A DNA stretch of 64,000 nucleotides from Salinactinospora qingdaonensis (GCF_039539445.1 NZ_BAABDD010000007.1:62001-126000), one strand, 5' to 3'; positions 52,669 to 61,463 are shown, counted from the first letter of the stretch. Notes: generated from the letters alone by a model not told the origin. Numbers and translations are program-made.

Positions 52669-53922
52669 ATGACGACCGGGCGAACGGGAGCCTCCGACGA
52701 GGTGACCGGGGGGCCCACAGGCGCCCACCCCGCCTGGTTGGTGGCAGCGCTCGTGGCCGGGATTGGGTTGGCCGCGTTGAACCTGCGTACCGCCATTACC
52801 AGTATCGGTCCGGTCCTCGACGAGATCACCTCGGATCTGGCGATGTCGGGTGCCACCGCCGGTATGCTGACCACCCTACCGGTCTTGTGCTTTGCGGCGT
52901 TTGGCGCGCTGACGCCGCTGCTCATCCGTCGCTTCGGTGAACACCACGTGCTGGTGGTCGCGCTGGCGGCGCTCACCCTCGGGCTGGGCACGCGCGTGCT
53001 GGCGGGGCAGCCCTGGCTGTTTTTGGCGCTGAGCACGGTGGCGTTGTCGGGCGGTGCCGTGGGCAATGTGTTGCTGCCCACTTTGGTCAAGCAGCACTTT
53101 CCGCACCGGGTGGGGGCGATGACCACGCTCTACACCACGGCTATGGCTGCGGGGACCGCGTTGGCCGCGGCTATGACGGTTCCGCTGGCCGAGGCGACCG
53201 GTGGCCGGTGGCGGGTGGCGCTGGGCTGCTACGCGGTACTGGGGCTGCTGGCGATCGTGCCGTGGCTGCTGACGTTGCGCCGCGAGCCCGGCCGTGCCCC
53301 CGAGGGGCGGGCGATCAGTGTCGGCCAGGTGCTGCGCACCGCCATGGGGTGGCAAAGCGTTGTCTTCTTCGGCACTCAATCGATCGTGGCCTACGTCATG
53401 TTCGGCTGGTTCGCGCAGTTGCTGCGCGACAGCGGGCTCGACGCCACCACCGCTGGGCTGGCGCTGTCCTACCTCACCGCTTTGGGTGTCCCCGTGTCGT
53501 TGACGCTGCCGGGGCTGGCGGCCCGGGTGCGTGACCACCGGATTTTCGTGGTGTGCTTCTTCTTGGCCTATATCGCCGGGTTCACTGGTCTGTGGGTGGC
53601 GCCCGTGGCCGGCGTGTGGGCGTGGGCCACCCTCATCGGCATGGCCATGAGCACCTTTCCGTTCGCGCTGACCCTGTTCGCCCTGCGCACCCGCACCGCC
53701 GACGGCACCGCCGCGCTGTCGGCGGCCAGTCAGAGCATCGGCTACCTCATGGCCGGTCTGGGGCCCTTCCTGTTCGGGCTGCTGCGCGAGGTGAGCGGTA
53801 GCTGGGACGTTCCGCTGGCCATGGTCATGGGGATCGTCGCCCTCAACTTCACCGCGGGGATGTTCCTGGGGCGTCCCCGCTATCTGGAGGACACGCTGGA
53901 GGCTGCCGCGGCGCGCAAGTGA
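52669..53922 (+). CDS. MFS transporter, CynX/NimT-like
   Basis: A 417-residue membrane protein with twelve predicted helices. It shows the CynX/NimT-type pattern GIGLAALNLRTAITSIGPVLDEI near the start and GTALAAAMTVPLAEATGGRWR mid-chain. Substrates in this family include cyanate and nitroimidazole-type compounds; this one is unknown. ATG at 52669 has GAGG nine bases upstream; a GTG nine bases before is possible. A divergent GntR gene with a shared 181-base gap suggests substrate-responsive control. Confidence 0.87.
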   Translation: MTTGRTGASDEVTGGPTGAHPAWLVAALVAGIGLAALNLRTAITSIGPVLDEITSDLAMSGATAGMLTTLPVLCFAAFGALTPLLIRRFGEHHVLVVALAALTLGLGTRVLAGQPWLFLALSTVALSGGAVGNVLLPTLVKQHFPHRVGAMTTLYTTAMAAGTALAAAMTVPLAEATGGRWRVALGCYAVLGLLAIVPWLLTLRREPGRAPEGRAISVGQVLRTAMGWQSVVFFGTQSIVAYVMFGWFAQLLRDSGLDATTAGLALSYLTALGVPVSLTLPGLAARVRDHRIFVVCFFLAYIAGFTGLWVAPVAGVWAWATLIGMAMSTFPFALTLFALRTRTADGTAALSAASQSIGYLMAGLGPFLFGLLREVSGSWDVPLAMVMGIVALNFTAGMFLGRPRYLEDTLEAAAARK

Positions 53923-53938
53923 GGGGCTCCGGGCGGGC

Positions 53939-54784
53939 TCACCCTCCTGGCAGCCAGCCCACGCGCCCGATCAGATACGCCGAGCCCACGAAGGCGACGA
54001 TGTCGATGATGCTGTGGGCGGCCACCAGCGGCATGACCCGGCCGTGACGGTGGTAGAGCCAGCCGAACACCAGCCCCATCGCCAGGTTGCCGACGAACAT
54101 GCCCAGGCCCTGGTAGAGGTGGTAGAAGGCCCGAAGCAGCGCGACCGCCGCTGTAGAACGCACCGGTGACCAGCCCAGTTGCCCCAATCGCAGCAGCAGG
54201 TACCCGAAGATCACCTCTTCGAGCACGCCGTTTTTGACGGCCTGGAGTACCAGCACCGGCAGCCGCCACCAGCTCTCGTTGAGGGCGCTGGGCGCCACCG
54301 TGACGGCCAATCCCAGTTGCCAGGAGACGAGGTAGACGACGAGTCCACTCAGGCCCACCAGGGCAGCCAGCGCGGCGCCCATCCCGAGGTCGCGGCTGGG
54401 ACGGGTGAGGTCGAAGCCGATCGTGCGGGCCGACTCGCGGCTGCGGTACAGCAGGTACAGCACCAAGGCCACCGGGGCCATCGCAAAGACCAGCGAGGAG
54501 ATCTGGCGCGTCAGATCCAACCAGGGGCGCTGCTGTGCGGCCTGGGGACCCACGAGGCTCGCGGTCTGCTCGGCCAGCGGTTCCGGCGCGGTCAGGGCGC
54601 CGACGAAGGAAATCGCGGCCGAGACCGCCGCCGCTCCCAGCGACAGGGCGAGGACGCACAGGATCTCCCCGGCCAGCAGCCGCGGCGTCAAGACGCCGGC
54701 GCTCGGAAACGGTGTGGCGTGGGGCGCCTCGGCTTCGGCGGCGGGCTCGGCTGGCGCGCGAGAACCGGAGGTGGATTCGGACAT
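53939..54784 (-). CDS. CPBP family intramembrane metalloprotease
   Basis: A 281-residue polytopic membrane protein. The CPBP motifs are KNGVLEEVIFGYLLLRLGQLGW, RAFYHLYQGLGMFVGNLAMGLVFGWLYHR and the late H in VAAHSIIDIVAF. It is the second CPBP protease of the window (compare 19308) but of another subtype. ATG at 54784 is chosen by the hydrophilic N-terminus; the ribosome binding site is weak, and ATG at 54796 is possible. The minus-strand lipoprotein genes lie upstream. Confidence 0.83.
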   Translation of the reverse strand: MSESTSGSRAPAEPAAEAEAPHATPFPSAGVLTPRLLAGEILCVLALSLGAAAVSAAISFVGALTAPEPLAEQTASLVGPQAAQQRPWLDLTRQISSLVFAMAPVALVLYLLYRSRESARTIGFDLTRPSRDLGMGAALAALVGLSGLVVYLVSWQLGLAVTVAPSALNESWWRLPVLVLQAVKNGVLEEVIFGYLLLRLGQLGWSPVRSTAAVALLRAFYHLYQGLGMFVGNLAMGLVFGWLYHRHGRVMPLVAAHSIIDIVAFVGSAYLIGRVGWLPGG

Positions 54785-54916
54785 ACCGCCGATCATGCCA
54801 TCGTAGGCGCGCATGGCCGAACAGGGCACGAGCGCTATGGCCGGCATCGAGACGAGCGTGCCAAGGGCCGGCGCACCGCCGCAGCGGGCGCGCCGGCTTG
54901 CGGGCTGGCGCGCAGC

Positions 54917-55090
54917 CTACTCCGCCGTGGTCTCCTCAGCGGTGGTCTCCTCGGCGGTGGGGCTCTCGCCGCTGTCGGCGCCCTCGCCGCCGCCGTCGTT
55001 GCAGGCGGTCACGGAAAAGGTCGCGAAAGCGGCGATCGCTGTGGCCGCCGCGATCCTGCGGGCGATGGTGAGAGGTTCCTCGATCTTCAT
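54917..55090 (-). CDS. small lipoprotein
   Basis: A 57-residue protein. Its N-terminal hydrophobic segment (IARRIAAATAIAAFATFSVTAC) ends in a lipobox VTAC, and the exported tail is acidic (NDGGGEGADSGESPTAEETTAEETTAE). Lipidation on the cysteine is expected. ATG at 55090 has GGAGGGACAG directly upstream, which decides the start. It lies just upstream of the CPBP gene (132 bases) and downstream of a second, similar lipoprotein gene. Function unknown. Confidence 0.7.
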   Translation of the reverse strand: MKIEEPLTIARRIAAATAIAAFATFSVTACNDGGGEGADSGESPTAEETTAEETTAE

Positions 55091-55346
55091 CTGTCCCTCC
55101 AAGAGTCGCGGTTTCGGCGCCGCCTCGCAGAAGGGGGGAGCGAGACGGCGCGGCGGACGAGAGTCCGTCGTACAGCAGCCAACCGGATGGGAGGACACAC
55201 CAAGTGAAATTAAAGTTACTAAAAATAGAGGAAAATGGGAGAAATGGCGACGACACGGTTAACCCAACGTGTCTTTCGAGTTTCCTTGGGCTGTACGTGC
55301 GTTTCCTGTTCCTGGTCGACCGGTAGGTGTCGCCGCCCTCGTCGCC

Positions 55347-55526
55347 TCAGTAACCCCGGTCTTGCTCCTCCTCTTGCTGCCCTTCCTGCTCGCCTTCCTC
55401 GTTTTGCGTCATCTCCTCCTCGCCGCCGGTGTCCTCGCAGGCCACCACGCCTGCAAGCGGCAGCGCAGCGATGAGGGCGACGGCCAGGCAGCGTTTCAGT
55501 CCGGCATGTGGCTGGTTGTCGGCCAT
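55347..55526 (-). CDS. small lipoprotein
   Basis: A 59-residue protein. Its hydrophobic segment (CLAVALIAALPLAGVVAC) ends in lipobox VVAC, followed by a short acidic Glu/Gln-rich tail. ATG at 55526 has GGAGGTAAG ten bases upstream. Together with the gene at 54917 it forms a pair of unrelated-looking tails on similar exports. The gap 55091-55346 contains an AT-rich promoter-like patch at 55200-55250, so the two may be separately transcribed. Confidence 0.65.
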   Translation of the reverse strand: MADNQPHAGLKRCLAVALIAALPLAGVVACEDTGGEEEMTQNEEGEQEGQQEEEQDRGY

Positions 55527-55690
55527 GGCGTACTTACCTCCGCTCGCGTTCGCTACACCCGCCCCGGCGCGGCCGTAACGGCCCGCACCGGAAAGAGCCG
55601 GGCCGGCGCTGGCCACCGGCCCGCTGGTTGGCCGCTACCCAGCTAAGCGCTGCGGCGTGACGGTGAGGCGGAAAAACCTGGGCGCACACG

Positions 55691-55732
55691 CCACCGGCCC
55701 CGCGGGTGACACGGTGTCCGCGGGGCCGGTGG
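55691..55732. terminator. 15-base-pair hairpin between aceA and the lipoprotein
   Basis: CCACCGGCCCCGCGG / CCGCGGGGCCGGTGG, a perfect stem with a 12-base loop. It is the second of two hairpins behind aceA. Confidence 0.7.
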
Positions 55733-55744
55733 CCAGGTGACGGC

Positions 55745-55779
55745 GCCCGCCCCGCCCCAGCCACGAAAGCGGGGCGGGC
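55745..55779 (-). terminator. aceA terminator
   Basis: GCCCGCCCCGC / GCGGGGCGGGC perfect 11-base-pair stem, 25 bases beyond the aceA stop on the minus strand. Confidence 0.7.
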
Positions 55780-55803
55780 ACCATCGGGAACGAGGAGCGT
55801 TCG

Positions 55804-57102
55804 TCAGTGAGCCGCTGCGAACTGCTCCTCCTCAGTAGAGCCGGTGAGTGCGGTGGTGGAGCCGTCGGGGGTGATCGCCGCGCTGACCTGGTCGAAGTAG
55901 CCGGTACCAACCTCGCGCTGGTGGCGCGTGGCGGTGTAGCCGGCCGACTCGGCGGCGAACTCGGCCTCCTGGAGCTGCACGTAGGCGCTCATGCCGCCCT
56001 CGGCGTAGCCCTTGGCCAGGTCGAACATGGAGTGGTTCAGCGCGTGGAACCCGGCCAGGGTGATGAACTGGAACGTGTAGCCCATGTGGCCCAGTTCGCG
56101 CTGGAACTTGGCGATCGTGGACTCGTCGAGGTGACGCCGCCAGTTGAACGACGGCGAGCAGTTGTAGGCCAGCATCTGGTCGGGGTACTCGGCCTTGATC
56201 CGCTCGGCGAACTGGCGCGCCACCTCCAGGTCCGGGGTGGAGGTCTCCATCCACAGCAGGTCGGAGTAGGGGGCGTAGGCCAGACCGCGGGCCACGCAGG
56301 CCTCCAGCCCGTTACGCACCCGGTAGAAGCCCTCGCCGGTGCGTTCGCCGGTGATGAAGGGCTGGTCGCGCTCGTCGATGTCGTTGGTGATCAGCGTCGC
56401 GGCTTGGGCGTCGGTGCGGGCGATGATCAGCGTGGGCGTCCCCGAGACGTCGGCCGCCAGCCGAGCGGCGTTGAGGGTCTTGATGTGCTGGCTGGTGGGG
56501 ATGAGGACCTTGCCGCCCAGGTGGCCGCACTTCTTCTCCGAGGCGAGTTGATCCTCCCAGTGCACGCCCGCGGCCCCGGCCGCGATCATGCCCCGCATCA
56601 GCTCGTAGGCGTTGAGGACACCGCCGAAACCGGCCTCAGCGTCGGCGACGATGGGCGCCAGCCAGTGCGGTGCGCTGTCGTCACCTTCCGACCAGGTGAT
56701 CTGGTCGGCGCGCAGGAGGGCGTTGTTGATGCGCCGGACCACCTGCGGGACCGAGTTGGCCGGGTAGAGGCTCTGGTCGGGGTAGGTCTGGCCGGCCAGG
56801 TTGGCGTCGGCAGCCACCTGCCAGCCCGAGAGGTAGATCGCCTTGAGGCCGGCGCGCACCTGCTGGACCGCCTGGTTACCGGTGAGCGCGCCCAAGGCGT
56901 TGACGTAGTCCTCCGTGTGGAGCAGGTGCCACAGTCGCTCGGCGCCCAGCCGCGCGAGCGTGTGGTCCTCGGTGACCGACCCGCGCAGCCGCACGACGTC
57001 CTCGGCGCTGTAGGTGCGCTCGACGTCCGCCCAGCGCCGGTCGGTCTGCCACTGCTCGTGCAGCTCGGCGGCTGCCTGCCGCTGGCGATCGCTGATGCTC
57101 AT
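55804..57102 (-). CDS. aceA: isocitrate lyase
   Basis: A 432-residue enzyme of the glyoxylate shunt that splits isocitrate to succinate and glyoxylate during growth on acetate or fatty acids. The active-site signature is SEKKCGHLGGKVL (cysteine nucleophile), with VADAEAGFGG binding metal and TDAQAA / NCSPSFNW further on. The length is normal. ATG at 57102 has GAAGGCGG eight bases upstream; the open frame beyond it to 57384 crosses the promoter. It is divergent from a RamB-like regulator with two TTTGCGA sites between them. malate synthase is not in the window. Confidence 0.96.
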   Translation of the reverse strand: MSISDRQRQAAAELHEQWQTDRRWADVERTYSAEDVVRLRGSVTEDHTLARLGAERLWHLLHTEDYVNALGALTGNQAVQQVRAGLKAIYLSGWQVAADANLAGQTYPDQSLYPANSVPQVVRRINNALLRADQITWSEGDDSAPHWLAPIVADAEAGFGGVLNAYELMRGMIAAGAAGVHWEDQLASEKKCGHLGGKVLIPTSQHIKTLNAARLAADVSGTPTLIIARTDAQAATLITNDIDERDQPFITGERTGEGFYRVRNGLEACVARGLAYAPYSDLLWMETSTPDLEVARQFAERIKAEYPDQMLAYNCSPSFNWRRHLDESTIAKFQRELGHMGYTFQFITLAGFHALNHSMFDLAKGYAEGGMSAYVQLQEAEFAAESAGYTATRHQREVGTGYFDQVSAAITPDGSTTALTGSTEEEQFAAAH

Positions 57103-57233
57103 CTGTGTACCGCCTTCGAGATTCGTCCCCTGGAAAGTCACCCGGCTGGAGACCCCCACGGCTTCCCGCAACGTGTCAGCCACGCCGGAGCCGGTGGAAC
57201 CGCGGTTTGTTCCCCGCCGGTAACTATTATTCT

Positions 57234-57282
57234 TCGCAAAGTTCCAAGCTTTTTCGAGCCCGTCCAGGGTGAAGATTTGCGA
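57234..57282. promoter_or_regulatory. RamB-type operator pair
   Basis: TCGCAAA (57234-57240, within ACTTTGCGAA read on the minus strand) and TTTGCGA (57276-57282) face each other in the aceA-ramB gap. The first differs by one base from the ACTTTGCAAA core of the Corynebacterium RamB consensus. Confidence 0.55.
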
Positions 57283-57303
57283 TTCTTTCCCTATCATGAA
57301 CGC

Positions 57304-58773
57304 ATGGCGTACTTTGGGACTGAAGAAATACCGGCTTTGCCGAGTGACCTGGATCTCGTCACCTTCGGCCAGCGGCTGCGCCACTTGCGTCGTTCACGCG
57401 GGTTGACCCTCTCTGAGATGGGAGAACGGGTCGGCCGCGCCCCCTCGCAGTTGTCACTGCTGGAGAACGGCAAGCGCGAGCCGAAGCTGTCGCTGCTGAC
57501 CGCCTTGGCCAAGGAGCTCGAGGTCTCGGTGGAGGAGTTGCTCTCGCGCCAGCCTCCCAGCCGCCGCGCCCAATTGGAGATCGCCGTCGAGGAAGCCCAG
57601 CGCGATCCGGTGTATCAGTCGCTGCAACTGCCCCACCTGAAGGTGGGCAAGCGGGTGCCCAACGACGTCCTCGAACACATCGTCTCCCTCTATGAGGAGC
57701 TCAAGCGCCGCACCGTCAAACCCACGGCCACCCCCGAGGAGGCCCGCCGCGCCAACGCCGAGCTGCGCCGGCAGATGAGCGAGCGCGACAACTACTTCCC
57801 CGACATCGAGAAGGTCGCCCAGGAAACACTGGAGGCCGTGGGCTACCGCGGCGGAGCGCTGTCGCAAGGCCAGATCCTGTCGATCGTCACCCACCACGGC
57901 TTCACGCTGCGCTACGTCCACGACCTGCCGCGCTCGGTGCGCTCGGTCACCGACACGCGCAACCGCCGGCTCTACCTCAAACGCGAGTCGCTGGGCATGC
58001 ACACCCCGCGCACGATCCTGCTACAGACCTTGGGCCACTTCGTGCTGGGCCACTCCCACCCCCGTGACTTCGCCGACTTCCTGCGTCAGCGCGTCGAGGC
58101 CAACTACTTCGCCGCCGCCGTGCTCATCCCCGAGTCCAGTGCCGTGGACTATCTGCGCGAAGCCAAGCAGGCCCGCGACCTCTCGGTGGAGGACCTGCGC
58201 GACGTCTACTCGGTCTCCTACGAGATGGCCGCCCACCGTTTCACCAACCTGGCCACGCCCCACCTCGACCTGGTCTGTCACTTCATCCGCAACGACGAGA
58301 CCGGCATCATCTACAAGGCATACGAGAACGACGGGCTGATCTTTCCCACCGACGACACCGGCGCCATCGAGGGTCAGCGGATGTGTCGTTACTGGTCGGG
58401 GCGCCAGGTCTTCGCTTCCCCCGACCGTTACTCGATCTACTACCAGTACACCGACAAGCCCAACGGCACCCACTTCTGCGTAGCCCACGTCGACCCCAGT
58501 CGGGAGCGCAACTTCGCCATCACCTTGGGAGTGCCCTACAAGGAGTCGCGCTGGTTCCGTGGCCGGGAAACCACCAACCGCACCACATCGGCGTGTCCCA
58601 CCGGCGAGTGCTGCGTCCAACCACCGGCCGAGCTGGCCGCCCGCTGGGAGGGCCACGTCTGGCCTTCGGCGCGGGCTCACTCCCACGTGCTGGCCGCCCT
58701 GCCGCCGGGGACCTTCCCCGGTGTCGACGAGACCGACGTCTACACCTTCCTGGAACGCTACGAGGAGGATTGA
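57304..58773 (+). CDS. ramB: RamB/ScfR-like XRE regulator
   Basis: A 489-residue regulator. An N-terminal helix-turn-helix (FGQRLRHLRRSRGLTLSEMGERVGRAPSQLSLLENG, about residues 20-60) is followed by an IrrE/ImmA-like metallopeptidase-fold domain (about 160-300; LLQTLGHFVLGHSH carries a HxxxH-like trace, no clear HExxH) and the C-terminal DUF2083 region with clustered cysteines (TSACPTGECCVQPP). In Corynebacterium RamB represses aceA and other acetate genes; related ScfR proteins sense short-chain acyl-CoA. ATG at 57304 is taken; the frame stays open far upstream only across antisense aceA. Confidence 0.88.
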   Translation: MAYFGTEEIPALPSDLDLVTFGQRLRHLRRSRGLTLSEMGERVGRAPSQLSLLENGKREPKLSLLTALAKELEVSVEELLSRQPPSRRAQLEIAVEEAQRDPVYQSLQLPHLKVGKRVPNDVLEHIVSLYEELKRRTVKPTATPEEARRANAELRRQMSERDNYFPDIEKVAQETLEAVGYRGGALSQGQILSIVTHHGFTLRYVHDLPRSVRSVTDTRNRRLYLKRESLGMHTPRTILLQTLGHFVLGHSHPRDFADFLRQRVEANYFAAAVLIPESSAVDYLREAKQARDLSVEDLRDVYSVSYEMAAHRFTNLATPHLDLVCHFIRNDETGIIYKAYENDGLIFPTDDTGAIEGQRMCRYWSGRQVFASPDRYSIYYQYTDKPNGTHFCVAHVDPSRERNFAITLGVPYKESRWFRGRETTNRTTSACPTGECCVQPPAELAARWEGHVWPSARAHSHVLAALPPGTFPGVDETDVYTFLERYEED

Positions 58774-59053
58774 TCCGCCCCGCTCGTCCAGCCGGGGCCT
58801 CCAACACGCGCCCGCGTAGGCCTCGCTCGGCTCGGGGGGAGACCTCCCCGGGCCGATGGGGGCGTTGCCCAGCGCCGGGCCCAAGCGCCGCACGGCGTGA
58901 CACCGGCGCGGGGACACCCGTCCCGATCGGGACGGTGATCGTGCCCGGACCGTGCCGCTAGAATTGTGTTACCGTTGGTAACACTGCTGCTCACGGTGAC
59001 TCCCCAACGCCGACCTCCCCGTTCGCCCCGCCACGCATCAGAAAGACCTCCCC
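58774..59053. other. acyl-CoA dehydrogenase promoter region
   Basis: 280 bases. Perfect 16-base palindrome CGTCCCGATCGGGACG (58919-58934), a possible -10 TAGAAT (58959-58964) and the operator candidate at 58966-58984. Confidence 0.5.
58966..58984. promoter_or_regulatory. TetR-type operator candidate
   Basis: GTGTTACC-GTT-GGTAACAC, a perfect 19-bp palindrome over the expected start point of the acyl-CoA dehydrogenase transcript. Fatty-acid genes are often governed by TetR regulators binding such sites; no TetR gene is nearby. Confidence 0.55.
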
Positions 59054-60292
59054 ATGACAGACAGCGCCGCTCAGCCCGATCCCGCCTTCAACCTCGAACT
59101 CAGCGAGGACGTCCGCGACATCCGCGACTGGGTCCACGGCTTCGCCCGCGACGTCATCCGCCCTGCCGCCGCCGAGTGGGACGAACGCGAGGAGACCCCG
59201 TGGCCGATTCTGCGGGAGGCCGCCAAGATCGGCCTCTACTCCCTCGACTTCTACGCCAACCAATGGCTGGAACCCACCGGCGTGGGCATCCCTGTGGCCT
59301 ACGAAGAGCTGTACTGGGGCGACCCCGGCATCGCCCTCGCCCTGACCGGCACCACCCTGGCCGCGGTGGCGGTGGCCGCCAACGGCAGTCAGGAACAACT
59401 CTTCGAGTGGGCGCCGCAGATGTTCGGCACCGCCGATGACATCAAGCTCGGCGCGTTCTGCTCCTCCGAGCCCGACGCCGGAAGCGACGTCGCGGCCATC
59501 CGTACCCGCGCCCGCTATGACGAGGCCCGCGACGAGTGGGTGCTCAACGGCACCAAGACCTGGGCCACCAATGGCGGTATCGCCGACGTCCACGTCGTCG
59601 TCGCCAGCGTCGAGCCCGAGTTGGGCGCGCGCGGCCAGGCCACCTTCGTTGTCCCCCCAGGCACCCCCGGCCTGCGCCAGGGCCAGAAGTTCAGCAAGCA
59701 CGGTATCCGCGCATCCCACACCGCCGAGGTCATCCTCGACGACGTGCGCGTGCCCGGGCGCTGTCTGCTCGGCGGCAAGGAGGCCCTCGACGAGCGCCTG
59801 GCACGCGCCCGCGAGGGCCGGCACTCACGCGGCCAGGCGGCCATGCGCACCTTCGAAGCCTCCCGCCCGGCCGTGGGCGCCATGGCGGTGGGCTGTGCCC
59901 GTGCCGCCTTCGAATACGCCCGCGACTACGCCACCGAGCGCACCCAGTTCGGCCGGCCCATCGCCGACAACCAGGGGGTGGCCTTCCAACTCGCCGACAT
60001 GGCCACACGCATCGACGCCGCCCGACTGCTGGTGTGGCGCGCAGCCTGGATGGCCCGCAACGGCAAGGACTTCGAGCAGGCCGAGGGCTCGATGAGCAAA
60101 CTCTTCGCCAGCGAGACCGCCACCTGGGTCACCCAAAACGCCATCCGCATCGTCGGTGGCAACGGCTATACCAAGGACTACCCGGTCGAGCGTTGGCACC
60201 GCGACGCCACGATCTTCACCATCTTCGAGGGCGCCAGCGAGATCCAACGCCTCATCATCGGCCGCTCCGTCACCGGCCTGCCGGTGCGGTGA
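59054..60292 (+). CDS. acyl-CoA dehydrogenase
   Basis: A 412-residue flavoenzyme of beta-oxidation or a related pathway that introduces a 2,3-double bond into acyl-CoA. It has the FAD segment GAFCSSEPDAGSD and TKTWATNG, and the catalytic glutamate in TIFTIFEGASEIQR. YATERTQFGRPIADNQGVAFQLADMAT is also canonical. Chain-length specificity is unknown. ATG at 59054 has a weak GAAAGA. Position beside aceA and the RamB-like gene fits lipid/acetate use. Confidence 0.92.
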   Translation: MTDSAAQPDPAFNLELSEDVRDIRDWVHGFARDVIRPAAAEWDEREETPWPILREAAKIGLYSLDFYANQWLEPTGVGIPVAYEELYWGDPGIALALTGTTLAAVAVAANGSQEQLFEWAPQMFGTADDIKLGAFCSSEPDAGSDVAAIRTRARYDEARDEWVLNGTKTWATNGGIADVHVVVASVEPELGARGQATFVVPPGTPGLRQGQKFSKHGIRASHTAEVILDDVRVPGRCLLGGKEALDERLARAREGRHSRGQAAMRTFEASRPAVGAMAVGCARAAFEYARDYATERTQFGRPIADNQGVAFQLADMATRIDAARLLVWRAAWMARNGKDFEQAEGSMSKLFASETATWVTQNAIRIVGGNGYTKDYPVERWHRDATIFTIFEGASEIQRLIIGRSVTGLPVR

Positions 60293-60694
60293 CGTTTCAC
60301 CAGGTCAAGACATTAGAAGTGACTGTGTTGGGCGTCGATGCGTGTTGGTTGGCCGGTGGCTGGCGTGCCGATTGCCGGTGACTGCGGCAAGGAAGATTTA
60401 CCGATTTTTACCGGTTTTTCTTGGTTGCTCTCGGACGGGTGTTGACGATCGTGCTGACGATCGGCGGGCGTGTATGTCGAGTGTGACCTGACAGAGAAAC
60501 GTCCCCTGACCTGCATCTAGGTCAGGGGACGTTCGTATACGCGGAGCATGGTGTGGAAGCCGTCAACAAGGAGTCCCAGTGTCCGCTGACGCCCCGGCTC
60601 GATCGGGGGGTGAGCCGGGGCAGGGCGAGGGCTAGTTGAGCCCGTCGTAAATCTGCTGCCGCTGAGCCTGGGGGATGGCGAGGCTGGGGTGTAG
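60293..60694. other. gene-free junction with a strong hairpin
   Basis: About 400 bases, T-rich around 60396-60425, with a perfect 15-base-pair hairpin at 60498-60533. It may be the edge of an acquired segment, since the next gene looks phage-derived. Confidence 0.45.
60498..60533. terminator. perfect 15-base-pair hairpin
   Basis: AACGTCCCCTGACCT-gcatct-AGGTCAGGGGACGTT. It lies 205 bases after the acyl-CoA dehydrogenase stop; a terminator is likely. Confidence 0.6.
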
Positions 60695-61360
60695 ATGCCT
60701 GTTGTGGGCGGGGATGAAGTTCGCTGGATCGCCGGCTTCCCCAGCGACGGGTTGGGGCTGATCACTCACGAAACCGGGTCGGGCTACTTGTACGCCAAAC
60801 TGGCCCGAGATGATCTCGCGGCGTCCCTCATCGTCCCGCCGTGGGACGGGACGCTGCACACGCGCGACCAGTGGCTCCGGTTGGAGCTGCGGTGCGACGG
60901 CACGGACACGGTACTGCGCATTTACCCCGGCCACGCCGACACTGACCCGCGGGTACTCACCTGGAGTGGTCAGACCTTGTCGGGGCCGGTGGAGCTCACG
61001 GGGTACCGGTACCGGGTCCGTCCCACACTGCGGTACGGCGACCAGGGCAGTGAGGTCGCCGAGTTGCAGAACGAGTTGATTGATCTCGGCTACGATCTCG
61101 GGTCGTGGGGAGCGGACGGGGACTACGGCCAGGTCACCGTGGACGCTGTCGAGCAGTTCCAAACCGACTATGGCTACAGCCTGATCGATGGGGAGGCCGG
61201 ACCCTCCACCCGTGCTGGGATCGACCTCGCGCTGGGGGGAGCCTACCCGCCGCTGTGGATCTCCCACGTTGCGGTGTCGGACGGGCCGCTGGTGGGTCCA
61301 GAGCCGGAGCCGGTGGACCCGACCCCACCCGCCCGGCTCGTGGCCGGAATGCCGATCTGA
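60695..61360 (+). CDS. peptidoglycan-binding fragment, probably phage-derived
   Basis: A 221-residue protein. Residues about 5-105 look like a beta-rich phage tail or LamG-like segment (LITHETGSGYLYAKLARDDLAASLIVPPWDGTLHTRDQWLRLELRCDGTDTVLRIYPG). Residues 110-185 are a PG_binding_1 domain (LRYGDQGSEVAELQNELIDLGYDLGSWGADGDYGQVTVDAVEQFQ). A Pro-rich tail ends the chain. There is no signal peptide. The ATG directly follows a TAG, and the start looks abrupt, so it may be the 3' part of a larger gene. Confidence 0.55.
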   Translation: MPVVGGDEVRWIAGFPSDGLGLITHETGSGYLYAKLARDDLAASLIVPPWDGTLHTRDQWLRLELRCDGTDTVLRIYPGHADTDPRVLTWSGQTLSGPVELTGYRYRVRPTLRYGDQGSEVAELQNELIDLGYDLGSWGADGDYGQVTVDAVEQFQTDYGYSLIDGEAGPSTRAGIDLALGGAYPPLWISHVAVSDGPLVGPEPEPVDPTPPARLVAGMPI

Positions 61361-61372
61361 ACACCTGACTGT

Positions 61373-61422
61373 AACCGCTCCACCCTTGGGTTTTTTCAAG
61401 GGTGGAGCGGTTTTGTGTTTTT
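61373..61422 (+). terminator. strong intrinsic terminator
   Basis: Perfect 16-base-pair stem AACCGCTCCACCCTTG / CAAGGGTGGAGCGGTT with a T-rich loop and a TTGTGTTTTT tail, 12 bases after the preceding stop. Confidence 0.85.
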
Positions 61423-61463
61423 CAGGGGGCTTCCCGGTCTGCCCTTGTCAGGGGGTGGCCCGG

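Noticed and set aside
55807..57303. Very long N-terminal extension of the RamB-like gene (988-residue open frame)
   Set aside because: The extra 499 codons run antisense to aceA, a clear gene, and the helix-turn-helix begins just after the ATG at 57304. High GC keeps antisense frames open.
60632..61399. 255-residue minus-strand open frame over the peptidoglycan-binding gene
   Set aside because: Antisense to a recognisable PG_binding_1 domain and ends in a terminator; no family features.
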